Shown here: piece after piece, positions 17,333-24,935 of the stretch
How the letters are laid out: each line of letters starts with the position of its first letter
How positions within the stretch are numbered: the first letter of the stretch is position 1
From: Candidatus Kapaibacterium sp.
Lineage (GTDB): Bacteria; Bacteroidota; Ignavibacteria; Kapaibacteriales; Kapaibacteriaceae
Assembly: GCA_018882895.1 (NCBI GenBank)
Contig: VERF01000025.1
Location: 1-34,849, forward strand
Length of the DNA stretch: 34,849 nucleotides
Reading direction: 5' to 3'
Made by a program: the position numbers and the translations under genes
The notes under the pieces: model-generated
Told to the model about the DNA's origin: nothing
Database searches by the model: none
Seen by the model: only the letters and a program-made list of their open reading frames with translations

Positions 17333-18339
17333 ACCGCTCTCCGAAATTGAATGACCGTCGCATCGATGTCAGCCGACTGAGCATCGGCAAGTACCTCGTT
17401 GCAGACCGCAGCGATTGCCTGGGCCGAGGTTCCCCCGTTCTGCATCGGACACATCTGCACCAGTTCGTCAACCGGGAACTCACTATACACTTCCTTGCCC
17501 AGGGCAATGCCCACGTACACGCACGATGAGAACTTGGTGACAAGCACGTCGCAATGAGCAATCAGAGGATTGATGTCGCAATCATGATAGACTACAGACC
17601 CCGGTGCCCATCGCATGATCTCTGCTGTTGCTCTGGAGATCCGTTCGTTGGGATGGAGTTTGAAGACAAGCTGCCTGCCGGCGGCGATCAACTTGGCACG
17701 CTCGATCGTGCGCCGGCGATCCTCATACTTCAGGGTTTCGCGGGCATCACTCGTGGCCACAAGGACGTACCGCTCATGCGGCACATGGTGGTCCAGATAC
17801 TGTGCGCAGTTGTCGAAGTTCGGAATCCCCGTCACGCGGATCTTGGAATCATCGACGCCCTTGCCACGAAAGTGCCTGCGATACCCCTCTGATGCCACGC
17901 AGATGTACCTATACATGTGCGATAGCCCGAAGGTGGCGGTCGACGCCAGATAGCGCGGCAGACCGAGCGCCACGACGGCCTTGTACATCAGGTTCTCGGG
18001 GTCGGTCATACCCTCCTGCACAAGCACAGTGGGCGTGCCGACGATGTTGCGTTGCATCACAAGGTCGCTGCAGGTGACCACCAGATCATACCCTCCGCTG
18101 CGGCCGCATTCGTCGATCGAACAGCCACATTGACGCAGAATCTGGCGAGCTCGCTCGCGGTGACGCTTACCGATGATCGTCCACTCGAGAAGCCCCCTCT
18201 CGGCGGCCTTCTCCATCATACCATCGGCGTAATGCGGAGTGAAGAAACACTGATGATCGCCCAGATGCCGGGCGATATCCACCATCATGGTGGTCTGATT
18301 GGCCGAGCCGCAGATAAAGAGAATCTTACATCGTTGCAT
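17329..18339 (-). CDS. GT-B-fold glycosyltransferase / glycerophosphotransferase-like protein
   Basis: 336 residues from ATG 18339; an in-frame ATG at 18369 is an alternative. Two Rossmann-like halves: CKILFICGSANQTTMMVDIARHLG at the N-terminus, and in the C-terminal half VRVTGIPNFD-like nucleotide-sugar contacts (IRVTGIPNFDNC), YVLVATSDARETL, LVFKLHPNE and CDVLVTKFSSCVYVGIALGKEV. The last segments (KxHP...S-SS-x-x-A) are those of CDP-glycerol glycerophosphotransferases, polysialyl/Kdo transferases and UDP-GlcNAc 2-epimerases. Being first in the cluster and next to a CMP-sugar enzyme, a CMP-sugar-using transferase is most likely, but a NeuC-like epimerase is not excluded. It has no signal peptide or TM helix and acts in the cytosol or at the inner membrane face. 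Confidence 0.6.
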   Translation of the reverse strand: MQRCKILFICGSANQTTMMVDIARHLGDHQCFFTPHYADGMMEKAAERGLLEWTIIGKRHRERARQILRQCGCSIDECGRSGGYDLVVTCSDLVMQRNIVGTPTVLVQEGMTDPENLMYKAVVALGLPRYLASTATFGLSHMYRYICVASEGYRRHFRGKGVDDSKIRVTGIPNFDNCAQYLDHHVPHERYVLVATSDARETLKYEDRRRTIERAKLIAAGRQLVFKLHPNERISRATAEIMRWAPGSVVYHDCDINPLIAHCDVLVTKFSSCVYVGIALGKEVYSEFPVDELVQMCPMQNGGTSAQAIAAVCNEVLADAQSADIDATVIQFRRAV

Positions 18340-18415
18340 AACGATGCAAATCTCATTGACGCACATCACGCATGCGTTACGGCAAAATCAATCTCTGATT
18401 ACACGGGGCCGATTG

Positions 18416-18435
18416 CCGTGATCAATTCATCACGG
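18416..18435 (-). other. Inverted repeat over the cytochrome peroxidase stop codon
   Basis: CCGTGAT-CAATTC-ATCACGG, perfect 7-bp arms with a 6-nt loop. It covers the end of the cytochrome c peroxidase gene. No U-tract follows on the minus strand, so it is a weak terminator candidate or an mRNA-end stabiliser. The rest of the 90-nt gap before the glycosyltransferase start holds no clear promoter. Confidence 0.35.
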
Positions 18436-19476
18436 GGCTGACCACTCGCGACGCGTCAGCACCGATGAGTCGGTGAGCGCCTTCATGAAGGCCACAAGGT
18501 CGGCAACCTCTGCCTTCGACAGGCCGAGCTTCTTTACTCGGCGATCCTTGTTCGAGAACGGCGTGCCGCCGTCGTTGTAATGTTCCACAACCTGCTCAAG
18601 CGTTGTAAGCGGGCCCTTGTCACTATCACCGGAGGCCATGTAAGGCGGCGTGAGCGCAACGTTGCGCAGCGACGGCGTCTTGAACAGACCATCATCAGCC
18701 ATATTCTTTGTGACGTTGTAACGCCCCCTGTCAAAGTAATGGTTGAACAGACCGATGTTCTGGAACTGGTCATTGGTGAAGTCCTGTCCGCCGTGACATG
18801 CTCCGCACATCGAGCGTGAGCTGAAGAACAGGTTCATGCCCCGGCGCTCCTGTTCGGAAAGCGCCGCCTTGTTGCCGAGAACATACTGGTCGTATCGGCT
18901 GTTGGCACTGACGATCGTGCGCTCGAAGCTCGCAATGGCCATCATGGCACGGCGCATGCTCACGGCCGTATCGGAAAAGGCGGCCCGCCATGCGTCGCGG
19001 TAGACGCCAGAACGCAACAGTGCCGACACCGCCATGGTATCGGCATCCATTTCGACTGAGCTCAGGAATGCAGCCATCGCCTGGTCTTCAAGAGTGGCGG
19101 CACGTCCATCCCAGAAATAATGCGGCCGATATGCCACATTGATCAGGGAGGGGGCGTTGCGCTGTCCAAGGGCGTTGTTGACGCCTCTGCTGACCTGATT
19201 GGGTGCATCGCTGAAGGACAGATCCTGGCGGTGACAAGAGGCGCAGGAGACCGTTCCCTGACTCGACAGGCGCTTGTCGTAGAAAAGACGTCGCCCCAGA
19301 TCGACCTTTGCCGGCGTCAGCGGGTTATCGGCCGGAATCGGAACTGCGGCCAGATGAGCAGGCATCAGATCTGACGGCAGCGGTTCAACGGGCTCTTGCC
19401 TGCAGGCAGTCACCAACAAGAGCATCGCTGCGATGCCCATGCTGAATGTGAACGATATGCCTGCCTGACGTGCCAT
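18430..19476 (-). CDS. Di-heme cytochrome c peroxidase (CcpA/MauG family) lipoprotein
   Basis: 348 residues from the second of two adjacent ATGs, chosen because AAAGG then lies 4 nt upstream. Residues 1-25 form a lipoprotein signal ending in lipobox LVTAC (C25). Two heme c sites are visible: CASCH at 78-82 (high-spin, peroxidatic domain) and CGACH at 224-228 (electron-accepting domain). Also seen: YFWDGRAATLEDQ (about 121-133), FKTPSLRNVALTPPYMASG and a closing VADLVAFMKALT. The enzyme reduces H2O2 to water in the periplasm with electrons from small cytochromes or azurin; some members instead modify other substrates. It lies 13 nt downstream of thyX on the same strand. Confidence 0.92.
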   Translation of the reverse strand: MARQAGISFTFSMGIAAMLLLVTACRQEPVEPLPSDLMPAHLAAVPIPADNPLTPAKVDLGRRLFYDKRLSSQGTVSCASCHRQDLSFSDAPNQVSRGVNNALGQRNAPSLINVAYRPHYFWDGRAATLEDQAMAAFLSSVEMDADTMAVSALLRSGVYRDAWRAAFSDTAVSMRRAMMAIASFERTIVSANSRYDQYVLGNKAALSEQERRGMNLFFSSRSMCGACHGGQDFTNDQFQNIGLFNHYFDRGRYNVTKNMADDGLFKTPSLRNVALTPPYMASGDSDKGPLTTLEQVVEHYNDGGTPFSNKDRRVKKLGLSKAEVADLVAFMKALTDSSVLTRREWSAP

Positions 19477-19489
19477 CATACCTTTTGTA

Positions 19490-20320
19490 CTACTGCAGCT
19501 TGTCGAGAAACTCCCGTGCCTCGCGTGCGCTCAGCCCCTTGGCCTGTAGCTCCTCGAGTGAGGGCATCGTCGACAACGTTGAACGGATGATCTCCAGTTC
19601 CGTGCGAGAAAAACGCATTGCATGCAGGATGTAATCTTCAAATGCCTCATAGGCGAGAGGAACCGCGGCCTTGGCGATCTCGGCGATCGCTTCTCCAAAG
19701 ACACGGATCTCGTATTGAGCGTGCGGATCGATGCGCAGCCGCAGGAAGTGGAAGAGATTGTGAAGATCGATCTTCCAGTACCATTCGGTGTAGTTCGAGA
19801 CCGGCAGGTTGATGCGGGCTATCTCACGGGCCAGGTCCGTAGAAAGTAGCTGTTGGTACTCATCGAACAGGCGTTCCTGGGTCGAGGACATCACTGTGCG
19901 GATTCGCTCAGCCTCGGACGGTTCAAACGCCGTGTCGGCCCTACCCTGCTTGTTCATCGCGCTTTGCGCCCGCACCTGATCCGGATCCGGCACGTAGAAC
20001 TCGTCCTTCATCTCGGAGTAGCGTCCGGAATACTCGTTCACGTTGGCCGTGCGGTGGCGGATCCACTGGCGGGCAACGAAGATCGGCAGCTTGATGTGGA
20101 ACTTGAACTCCACCATCTCGAATGGAGTCGTGTGCAGGTGGCGCATCAGATACCTGATAAGTCCCCTGTCTTCGTGCACCTTCTTTGTGCCCGAACCGTA
20201 CGAAACACGCGCCGCCTGTACGATCGCCGAATCGTCGCCCATCACGTCGATCAGGCGGACGAATCCTTTATCGAGACAGCGAAACTCTTTGCCCACAAGG
20301 GCTTGTACCTCTTCTGTCAT
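19490..20320 (-). CDS. thyX: Flavin-dependent thymidylate synthase ThyX
   Basis: 276 residues from ATG 20320 (MTEEVQALVGKEF). The frame continues upstream to 20392 but that part looks non-coding. ThyX makes dTMP from dUMP using methylene-THF, FAD and NADPH. The diagnostic ThyX motif RHRTANVNEYS (RHR-x7-S) is present near residue 87, followed by GRYSEMKDEFYVPDP. The second half holds NLPVSNYTEWYWKIDLHNLFHFLRLR, which includes the catalytic-side arginines and histidine. At 276 residues it is a little longer than the 220-250 typical, with a C-terminal tail ending EAREFLDKLQ. It starts 5 nt from a minus-strand TAnnTTTG element, so the mRNA may be nearly leaderless. Confidence 0.96.
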   Translation of the reverse strand: MTEEVQALVGKEFRCLDKGFVRLIDVMGDDSAIVQAARVSYGSGTKKVHEDRGLIRYLMRHLHTTPFEMVEFKFHIKLPIFVARQWIRHRTANVNEYSGRYSEMKDEFYVPDPDQVRAQSAMNKQGRADTAFEPSEAERIRTVMSSTQERLFDEYQQLLSTDLAREIARINLPVSNYTEWYWKIDLHNLFHFLRLRIDPHAQYEIRVFGEAIAEIAKAAVPLAYEAFEDYILHAMRFSRTELEIIRSTLSTMPSLEELQAKGLSAREAREFLDKLQ

Positions 20321-20324
20321 ACGG

Positions 20325-20338
20325 CAAAGATACGTTTG
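20325..20338. promoter_or_regulatory. Overlapping two-way -7 elements between thyX and the M1 peptidase
   Basis: The 14-mer CAAAGATACGTTTG contains TACGTTTG on plus (20331-20338) and TATCTTTG on minus (20325-20332). Both fit TAnnTTTG and share the central TA. This arrangement resembles symmetric bidirectional promoters described in bacteria. Upstream TTG elements at standard spacing are not obvious on either strand. Confidence 0.45.
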
Positions 20339-20431
20339 CACAGGCGCAACACTTCGATTAGATTCGTCGCATTCCATTGACGTGAATCCCAATTCTTAAC
20401 AGAATCCCTATTTGATCTTTTGAGGAGCTGC

Positions 20432-22723
20432 ATGCAGATCTCACGCGGTATAAGTGCCTTTCTGGCCGTGAATATCATTCTCTTGGCTAATGCCGCCGCG
20501 ATGGTCGCGCAGGGCACCGAGATGACCTATGAATCACTCTTGAAGCGCCTGGATACGCTGGGCGTCGACTCGGCGAGTCATCGAAAGGTCGAGGGATTGT
20601 TCTTTGAGGACGGCCTGTATTCCATTTCGCTCGACAGTGGCTCTATCGTGATGCTGGAGCCCGTTGATGGGCGCCGGATCGCGGCCATTTTTCGAGGCAC
20701 CTGCAATGTGTCGTTCACGCCGAATCACCCGACCGAGCAGGTCAACCTGAGCCGCTTTACCGGTGCTACGGCCTATTCCAAGTCGTGTACGTCAGCGGTC
20801 TTTGTGTTCGGCGATCAGCGGCTGGTCTCGCTCATCGAGGAGTTCCCAACCTCACCGATCGGGAATCTGGTGCTAACCAAGCACTTAAGCACCGTCAGGA
20901 GGATGATGGTGTACGACGAACCGAAACAAATCAGTCCGGCACTAGCTCGGTTGATCTTGAATCGTGACACCCTGCCGTTCATGCGAATAAATGCCTACGA
21001 CGTGAGCATTACAGTCGGAGAGATCGACTGCTACGTCAGCCGCAATCCCTACGAGATGGAGCCTTTTAAGCTTACGATCAAGGACACCAAGAATGGCCCC
21101 AAGGAGCTCACCTCGGTGAACTTGTGTCCCGATGATTCGAGGACAGTAGAGGTCGACGCCGATGGGTCCACCTCGCTCGACGATGTCAGCACGCAGCGTC
21201 ACATTGCAACCTGCATGATCGACCGATCGCTGGATCTTCGGGTTGTGGACAACATTGAGATGACGGCTCGCAGAGACGGCCTGCGCTGGTTGGAGATGGA
21301 AGTGACATCAATCGTGAAGGTCGACTCGGTGTTCATTGACGGCGAAAAGACCGTGTTCTTCCGAGCCAAGGACGAATCGAGCTTCTTTGTGCAGTTCCCC
21401 AAGCCACTGCCCAAGGGGCAGGCATTCACGATGCGTGTTGCCTATCATGGCGACCTGATCGAGCGCGTGGGTGACTATACGATCCTGCGAACGTCGCTCG
21501 ACTGGATCCCATCGCACTCGTATGGCCACAAGGCCCTTTACGACATGACGTTCAGCTATCCGGCTTCGATGGTGCTTTTGTCTCTCGGCAAGAAGGTCAG
21601 CACATCAACGGCCGACCGCACAACCACCAGCAGGTGGGTAACTGAACTGCCGAACACGAACAACTCATTTCACATCGGTCTGTTCAAGGAGAAGCCCCTT
21701 ACCACGCCCGATGGAGTACCCAAGTGCACGCTCTATCACGTGCCGACGTCCTATGACTTCGTCGATGAGATCGGAACTGACATTGAACAGTCGCTGACGT
21801 TCTATACCAAGCTCTTTGGTCCGCCGCCGATCACGATGCTTCATGCCACCGAGCTACCCGGAACCCACGGTGAAGCATTCCCCGGACTCCTCCACCTATC
21901 CTCTATGGCCTTCGTCAGCACGGCGGACTTCTTCCAGGAGCAGTTCATTGCCCACGAGGTCGCCCACCAATGGTGGGGCATCAGCGTCAAGCCCCTTACG
22001 TATCGCGACCGATGGCTCTCGGAGGGTTTCTCCGAGTACTCGTGCCTGATGTACTCACAGCTGGCCGCCCGCGAGGGAGAGAAGTTCTTCCGTCTGCTGG
22101 ATGAGTACCGCAAGGGCATCATGAGTTTCGGCAAGAAGGACATCGGCAAGAACCTAGCTCCTCCGTCGATCGCCCTCGGACATCGTGTCTCAAACGGCGC
22201 CGGCCTGGAGTTTGGTGCCTACAACGATTTCATCTACTACAAAGGGGCCTGGGTGATCCACATGTTGCGCAACATGATGATCGACCTGAAGTCCATGAAG
22301 GAAGACGCCTACATGACGGTGATGCGCGAGTTCTACAATCGCTTCAAGAACAAGCATGCATCAACCGAAGACTTCCGCACCACCGTTGAGCAGCTTACCG
22401 GTGCCGACATGAAGTGGTTCTTCGATCAGTGGGTCTATGGCAACGAACTACCCACCTATCGAGTGGCATGGAAGAAAGAGCTGACGTTGGAAGGACAGTG
22501 GAAGGTAACGATGCGCATCCGCCAGCAGGGCGTGAGCGAATCATTCCGCATGCCGATACCTGTGAAGATCGTCGACGAGGACGGCAAGGCCGTTCGCCTT
22601 CGCATCAACGTCACTTCTGCTACCAACGAAGTTGAGCTGCCGCCATTTCAGTTCGAACCAGAAGACGTGGTCTTCAACGATCTCTCTTCGGTTCTCTGCG
22701 ACGTCAAGACCGAAAGCTATTGA
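20432..22723 (+). CDS. M1-family zinc metallopeptidase, exported
   Basis: 763 residues from ATG 20432 with GAGGAG 4 nt upstream. A signal peptide (MQISRGISAFLAVNIILLANAAAMVAQG) puts it in the periplasm or on the surface. After about 280 residues of a non-catalytic N-terminal region comes a Peptidase_M1-like beta domain, then the zinc site HEVAH (508-512) with E531 completing HExxH-x18-E, and a helical C-terminal part (FDQWVYGNELPTYRVAW). The canonical exopeptidase motif GxMEN is not recognisable; the aligned stretch reads HGEAFPG (479-485). No T9SS tail is seen at the C-terminus. The gene is divergent from thyX and converges on the AIM24 gene with a 5-nt gap. It is probably a peptide-processing enzyme whose aminopeptidase activity is uncertain. 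Confidence 0.88.
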   Translation: MQISRGISAFLAVNIILLANAAAMVAQGTEMTYESLLKRLDTLGVDSASHRKVEGLFFEDGLYSISLDSGSIVMLEPVDGRRIAAIFRGTCNVSFTPNHPTEQVNLSRFTGATAYSKSCTSAVFVFGDQRLVSLIEEFPTSPIGNLVLTKHLSTVRRMMVYDEPKQISPALARLILNRDTLPFMRINAYDVSITVGEIDCYVSRNPYEMEPFKLTIKDTKNGPKELTSVNLCPDDSRTVEVDADGSTSLDDVSTQRHIATCMIDRSLDLRVVDNIEMTARRDGLRWLEMEVTSIVKVDSVFIDGEKTVFFRAKDESSFFVQFPKPLPKGQAFTMRVAYHGDLIERVGDYTILRTSLDWIPSHSYGHKALYDMTFSYPASMVLLSLGKKVSTSTADRTTTSRWVTELPNTNNSFHIGLFKEKPLTTPDGVPKCTLYHVPTSYDFVDEIGTDIEQSLTFYTKLFGPPPITMLHATELPGTHGEAFPGLLHLSSMAFVSTADFFQEQFIAHEVAHQWWGISVKPLTYRDRWLSEGFSEYSCLMYSQLAAREGEKFFRLLDEYRKGIMSFGKKDIGKNLAPPSIALGHRVSNGAGLEFGAYNDFIYYKGAWVIHMLRNMMIDLKSMKEDAYMTVMREFYNRFKNKHASTEDFRTTVEQLTGADMKWFFDQWVYGNELPTYRVAWKKELTLEGQWKVTMRIRQQGVSESFRMPIPVKIVDEDGKAVRLRINVTSATNEVELPPFQFEPEDVVFNDLSSVLCDVKTESY

Positions 22724-22728
22724 TCCCG

Positions 22729-23403
22729 TCAGCTTCCCGATGGCATGTAGGGGGCGAGGCGTGAAGCAAAGGCCTTGATGTTGCGTGTTTGCATCCAGAT
22801 CGTGCCGGGACCGCTGAACATGCAGACCAGTCCTTCTCCGGTGGCCACAGAACTGAACAACCCTCGAGAGGCCGTCTTGATCGAGTAGTGCATCCCGTCG
22901 GTAAAGGCTACGATGTGACCCGTATCAACAACATACGGTTCGCCAACGCCAAGCGTCTTGCTGTAGAAGGCTCCGAAGCTCGACAAGAACACTGGCCCTG
23001 TTCCACTGATCACGGTAAGGAACAGATCGCTTCCGGAGATCATGGACTTGAGCGATCCGCGTGCGCTGAGTGTCAGCCCAACATCACCGGCCAGATAGGC
23101 TCCACCAAAGGCCAAGATGGTCTGATTGTTCAGGTCCACCCGCGCAATGTCACCCGGATGTGTGGGGGCCAGGTACAGCTCACCCGAACCGTGAACGGCG
23201 GTGTAGATGGAGGCGAAGATCGACTCGCCGCTGGCGGCGGCCTTGATGGAGCCGAAGAGCCCCTTGCCGGCCATGGCCGACTCGAGTTCAATGCTTGGCG
23301 TCATGGAGAGCATTGCCCCGGGTTCGGCGCGAAAGCTCTCTCCCTGATTCATGTCAACGCGCAATGAGGCGTAGACCGGTGCATGTTCGATGGTAAAGAT
23401 CAT
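22729..23403 (-). CDS. AIM24 / TIGR00266 family protein
   Basis: 224 residues, cytosolic. Repeated Gly-rich beta-helix-like strands typical of AIM24: EPGAMLSMTPSIELESAM near residues 27-44, GLFGSIKAAASGESIFASIYTA, GSGELYLAPTHPGDIARVDL, a central FLSSFGAFYSKTLGVGE and a C-terminal SGPGTIWMQTRNIKAFASRLAPYMP. The bacterial family has no firmly assigned biochemical role; the mitochondrial homologue (Aim24) helps inner-membrane organisation. The ATG overlaps the DUF4920 stop by 4 nt (ATGA), so the two are co-translated. Confidence 0.9.
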   Translation of the reverse strand: MIFTIEHAPVYASLRVDMNQGESFRAEPGAMLSMTPSIELESAMAGKGLFGSIKAAASGESIFASIYTAVHGSGELYLAPTHPGDIARVDLNNQTILAFGGAYLAGDVGLTLSARGSLKSMISGSDLFLTVISGTGPVFLSSFGAFYSKTLGVGEPYVVDTGHIVAFTDGMHYSIKTASRGLFSSVATGEGLVCMFSGPGTIWMQTRNIKAFASRLAPYMPSGS

Positions 23404-23876
23404 AGGACCACAACTCCTGTTGCTTCAAATGAATATTCGTTTTGATCACCAACGATCTTGGCGATCTCCTTCTTTGATTTGCCGGCATCCTCGGCGTAAT
23501 GGCGCGCATCTGCTTGAGTAAGTGTCTCCACTGAGAGCACACCCTCCAAGGCAACGGTCTTGCCCACCAGATCCATCGGCATAAAGAAGCCGTAGTCCTT
23601 AAAGGTCACACGTACAATGCTCGACGCATCCTTTAGCATCATCCAGCAGCCCTTTACCTTACACACTTCGGTCACCGTTCCGGTCACCCGAATGCTACGT
23701 CCAAATGCCTTGGCCTTCATGGCCGCGTCAAGCGCCACGCGCTCTCCCTCAGCAACGCCGGCACCATAACGCACTCCGCGCTTTGCCGGAATGGGCTTGT
23801 CATCTCCCGCAGAGGAAGGAAGAACGATCGTTGCCGACATGGCGATAACGACCGCAAGGGTGATCAAGATTCGCAT
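23400..23876 (-). CDS. DUF4920-containing exported protein
   Basis: 158 residues from ATG 23876. A GTG just before it (23879) has better spacing to AAGGA and may be the true start. Signal peptide: MRILITLAVVIAMSATIVLPSSAG. The domain is a small OB-like beta barrel: IRVTGTVTEVCKVKGCWMMLKD, FKDYGFFMPMDLVGKTVALEGVL, then HYAEDAGKSKKEI and FEATGVVVL, the order I know for DUF4920. Two cysteines in VCKVKGCWM are conserved in the family and could bind metal or form a disulfide. Function unknown. Translationally coupled to the AIM24 gene. Confidence 0.85.
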   Translation of the reverse strand: MRILITLAVVIAMSATIVLPSSAGDDKPIPAKRGVRYGAGVAEGERVALDAAMKAKAFGRSIRVTGTVTEVCKVKGCWMMLKDASSIVRVTFKDYGFFMPMDLVGKTVALEGVLSVETLTQADARHYAEDAGKSKKEIAKIVGDQNEYSFEATGVVVL

Positions 23877-23966
23877 CACGTGAATGTTCCTTCAGGAATG
23901 ATTTGATTCGTGTGGCCTTTCGACTGCAAATTTCGGGATCGGGTTTCAACTATTCACTACGACAGC

Positions 23967-24422
23967 ATGCGTGCACTCATTCAACGCGTCAGCACGGCCC
24001 ACGTCGAGGTCGATTCTCAAACGGTCGGATCGATCGGACAGGGTCTGGTGGCACTGATCGGCATAACCCACACGGATACAATTGCCGAGTGCGCATGGAT
24101 CGTCGAGAAGATTCTCTCGCTGCGGGTGTTTGCCGATGATGACGGAAAGATGAATCTATCGGTGGGCGACGTCGGAGGCGGCGTTCTGCTGGTATCGCAA
24201 TTCACTCTCTATGGCGATCTGGCCAAGGGCACGCGGCCGTCCTTCATTCGTGCGGCAGGGGGCGATGTGGCCCGTCCGATGTTCGATCAACTGGTCGAAA
24301 TGATGAAGCAGCGCGCAAAAGAACAGAAAACCCCCGTGACGGTGGCCACGGGGGTCTTTGGTGCAATGATGAATGTTCACCTGGTCAACGATGGTCCGGT
24401 GACCATAATGTTGGAGAGATGA
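23967..24422 (+). CDS. dtd: D-aminoacyl-tRNA deacylase
   Basis: 151 residues from ATG 23967 (MRALIQRVSTAHVEV, the standard family start); the frame is open upstream but without similarity. DTD is a homodimeric proofreader that hydrolyses D-amino acids and glycine off tRNA. Visible: the LLVSQFTLYGD motif (about 75-85), GTRPSFIRAA, and the C-terminal cross-subunit motif NDGPVT (about 143-148) that excludes L-amino acids. The stop codon TGA lies inside the first unit of a 7-bp repeat array. Near the 3' end an 8-bp GC stem (24331-24354) lies inside the coding sequence. Confidence 0.96.
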   Translation: MRALIQRVSTAHVEVDSQTVGSIGQGLVALIGITHTDTIAECAWIVEKILSLRVFADDDGKMNLSVGDVGGGVLLVSQFTLYGDLAKGTRPSFIRAAGGDVARPMFDQLVEMMKQRAKEQKTPVTVATGVFGAMMNVHLVNDGPVTIMLER

Positions 24423-24438
24423 CGAGTGACGAGTGACA
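24418..24438 (+). repeat. Heptamer array at the dtd stop codon
   Basis: Three 7-bp units, GATGACG AGTGACG AGTGACA, beginning in the last codons of dtd; the first unit supplies the TGA stop. Units fit RRTKACR in the dtd sense direction. A second short run of the same units lies at 24478-24491, beyond a GC hairpin. Confidence 0.8.
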
Positions 24439-24453
24439 AAGCGTCAATAATAG

Positions 24454-24473
24454 CCCCGGGCCTTGGCCCGGGG
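24454..24473. other. GC-rich palindrome between two heptamer runs
   Basis: CCCCGGGCC-TT-GGCCCGGGG, a perfect 9-bp stem. On the minus strand it is followed by CTATTATT, on plus by AAAGAG, so it might end the minus-strand transcript of the four-helix-bundle gene; it is poor as a dtd terminator. It is sandwiched between heptamer runs. Confidence 0.5.
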
Positions 24474-24477
24474 AAAG

Positions 24478-24491
24478 AGTGACGAGTGATA
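24478..24491 (+). repeat. Second short heptamer run after dtd
   Basis: Two units, AGTGACG AGTGATA, same orientation and phase type as the array at 24418-24438, just beyond the GC palindrome and 22 nt before the end of the four-helix-bundle gene. Confidence 0.7.
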
Positions 24492-24512
24492 AGGGCGCTA
24501 TGCCACAACCCT

Positions 24513-24905
24513 TCAGCTCTTTCGGGCTGTATTAATTGCAGCGATCAGCATTCGTCGGACATTGAGGGCGGTTGCCAAAATCGTTTCTAGTTCCTTTACA
24601 TCAACCAGAGCCGGTTCAGTTGTCACAACGCCCAGCCAGTAGTACATCTCGCCAAGTTCCTTCTCGGCAATCTTGAGCCTGTGAACAAAATCCTTCTTGG
24701 ACTCAGCGGACTGTGCCTCTCGGATGTTTGCCCCAACGGAAGTACCTGCTCTCAGCAACTGCGACAAGACCGACTGCTCTAACTTCAGCCCACGGTTCAG
24801 CCGTCGACACAGTGTCCAGATCATACGTGAGAGTACGACGGAATCGTGTGACAGCGGTCCCTTGTCCCTTGGCGATAAGATGATGTCTGTTGTGTTCACA
24901 AACAT
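24513..24905 (-). CDS. Four-helix-bundle protein of the S23/23S-rRNA-IVS family
   Basis: 130 residues from ATG 24905. The family core is clear: LSQLLRAGTSVGANIREAQSAESKKDFVHRLKIAEKELGEMYYWL (described in parts: SQLLRAGTSVGANI at about 48-61, EAQSAESKKDF at about 63-73, AEKELGEMYYWL at about 80-91), matching TIGR02436-type proteins. These were first seen in intervening sequences of Leptospira 23S rRNA; the Avd protein of diversity-generating retroelements has the same fold. Standalone copies have no assigned function. The gene sits alone in a convergent gap between dtd and the E2 gene, with heptamer arrays on both sides. No promoter motif is seen upstream. Its upstream 30 nt precede the right-hand array. 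Confidence 0.85.
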   Translation of the reverse strand: MFVNTTDIILSPRDKGPLSHDSVVLSRMIWTLCRRLNRGLKLEQSVLSQLLRAGTSVGANIREAQSAESKKDFVHRLKIAEKELGEMYYWLGVVTTEPALVDVKELETILATALNVRRMLIAAINTARKS

Positions 24906-24935
24906 CAAAGAGCAACTTGTCCACGAAACGTGACA

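Noticed and set aside
11631-18339. Standard sialic, legionaminic or pseudaminic acid locus
   Set aside because: No NeuC/LegG epimerase, PseB/LegB dehydratase or N-acetyltransferase is present. A split transketolase and HemL-like aminotransferase are there instead.
18383-18390. Possible -7 element (TGATTTTG on minus) for the glycosyltransferase gene
   Set aside because: One mismatch to TAnnTTTG at a key position and no TTG at 19-21 nt upstream.
24331-24354. Terminator-like hairpin (CCCCCGTG ... CACGGGGG) after an A-run
   Set aside because: It lies inside dtd, about 70 nt before the stop, and encodes normal family residues. Only TCTTT follows, so it is probably fortuitous.
24513-24905. Diversity-generating retroelement, because the protein has the Avd fold
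   Set aside because: No reverse transcriptase, no template/variable repeat pair and no C-type lectin target in the window. The protein is better called an S23/IVS-family member of unknown role.
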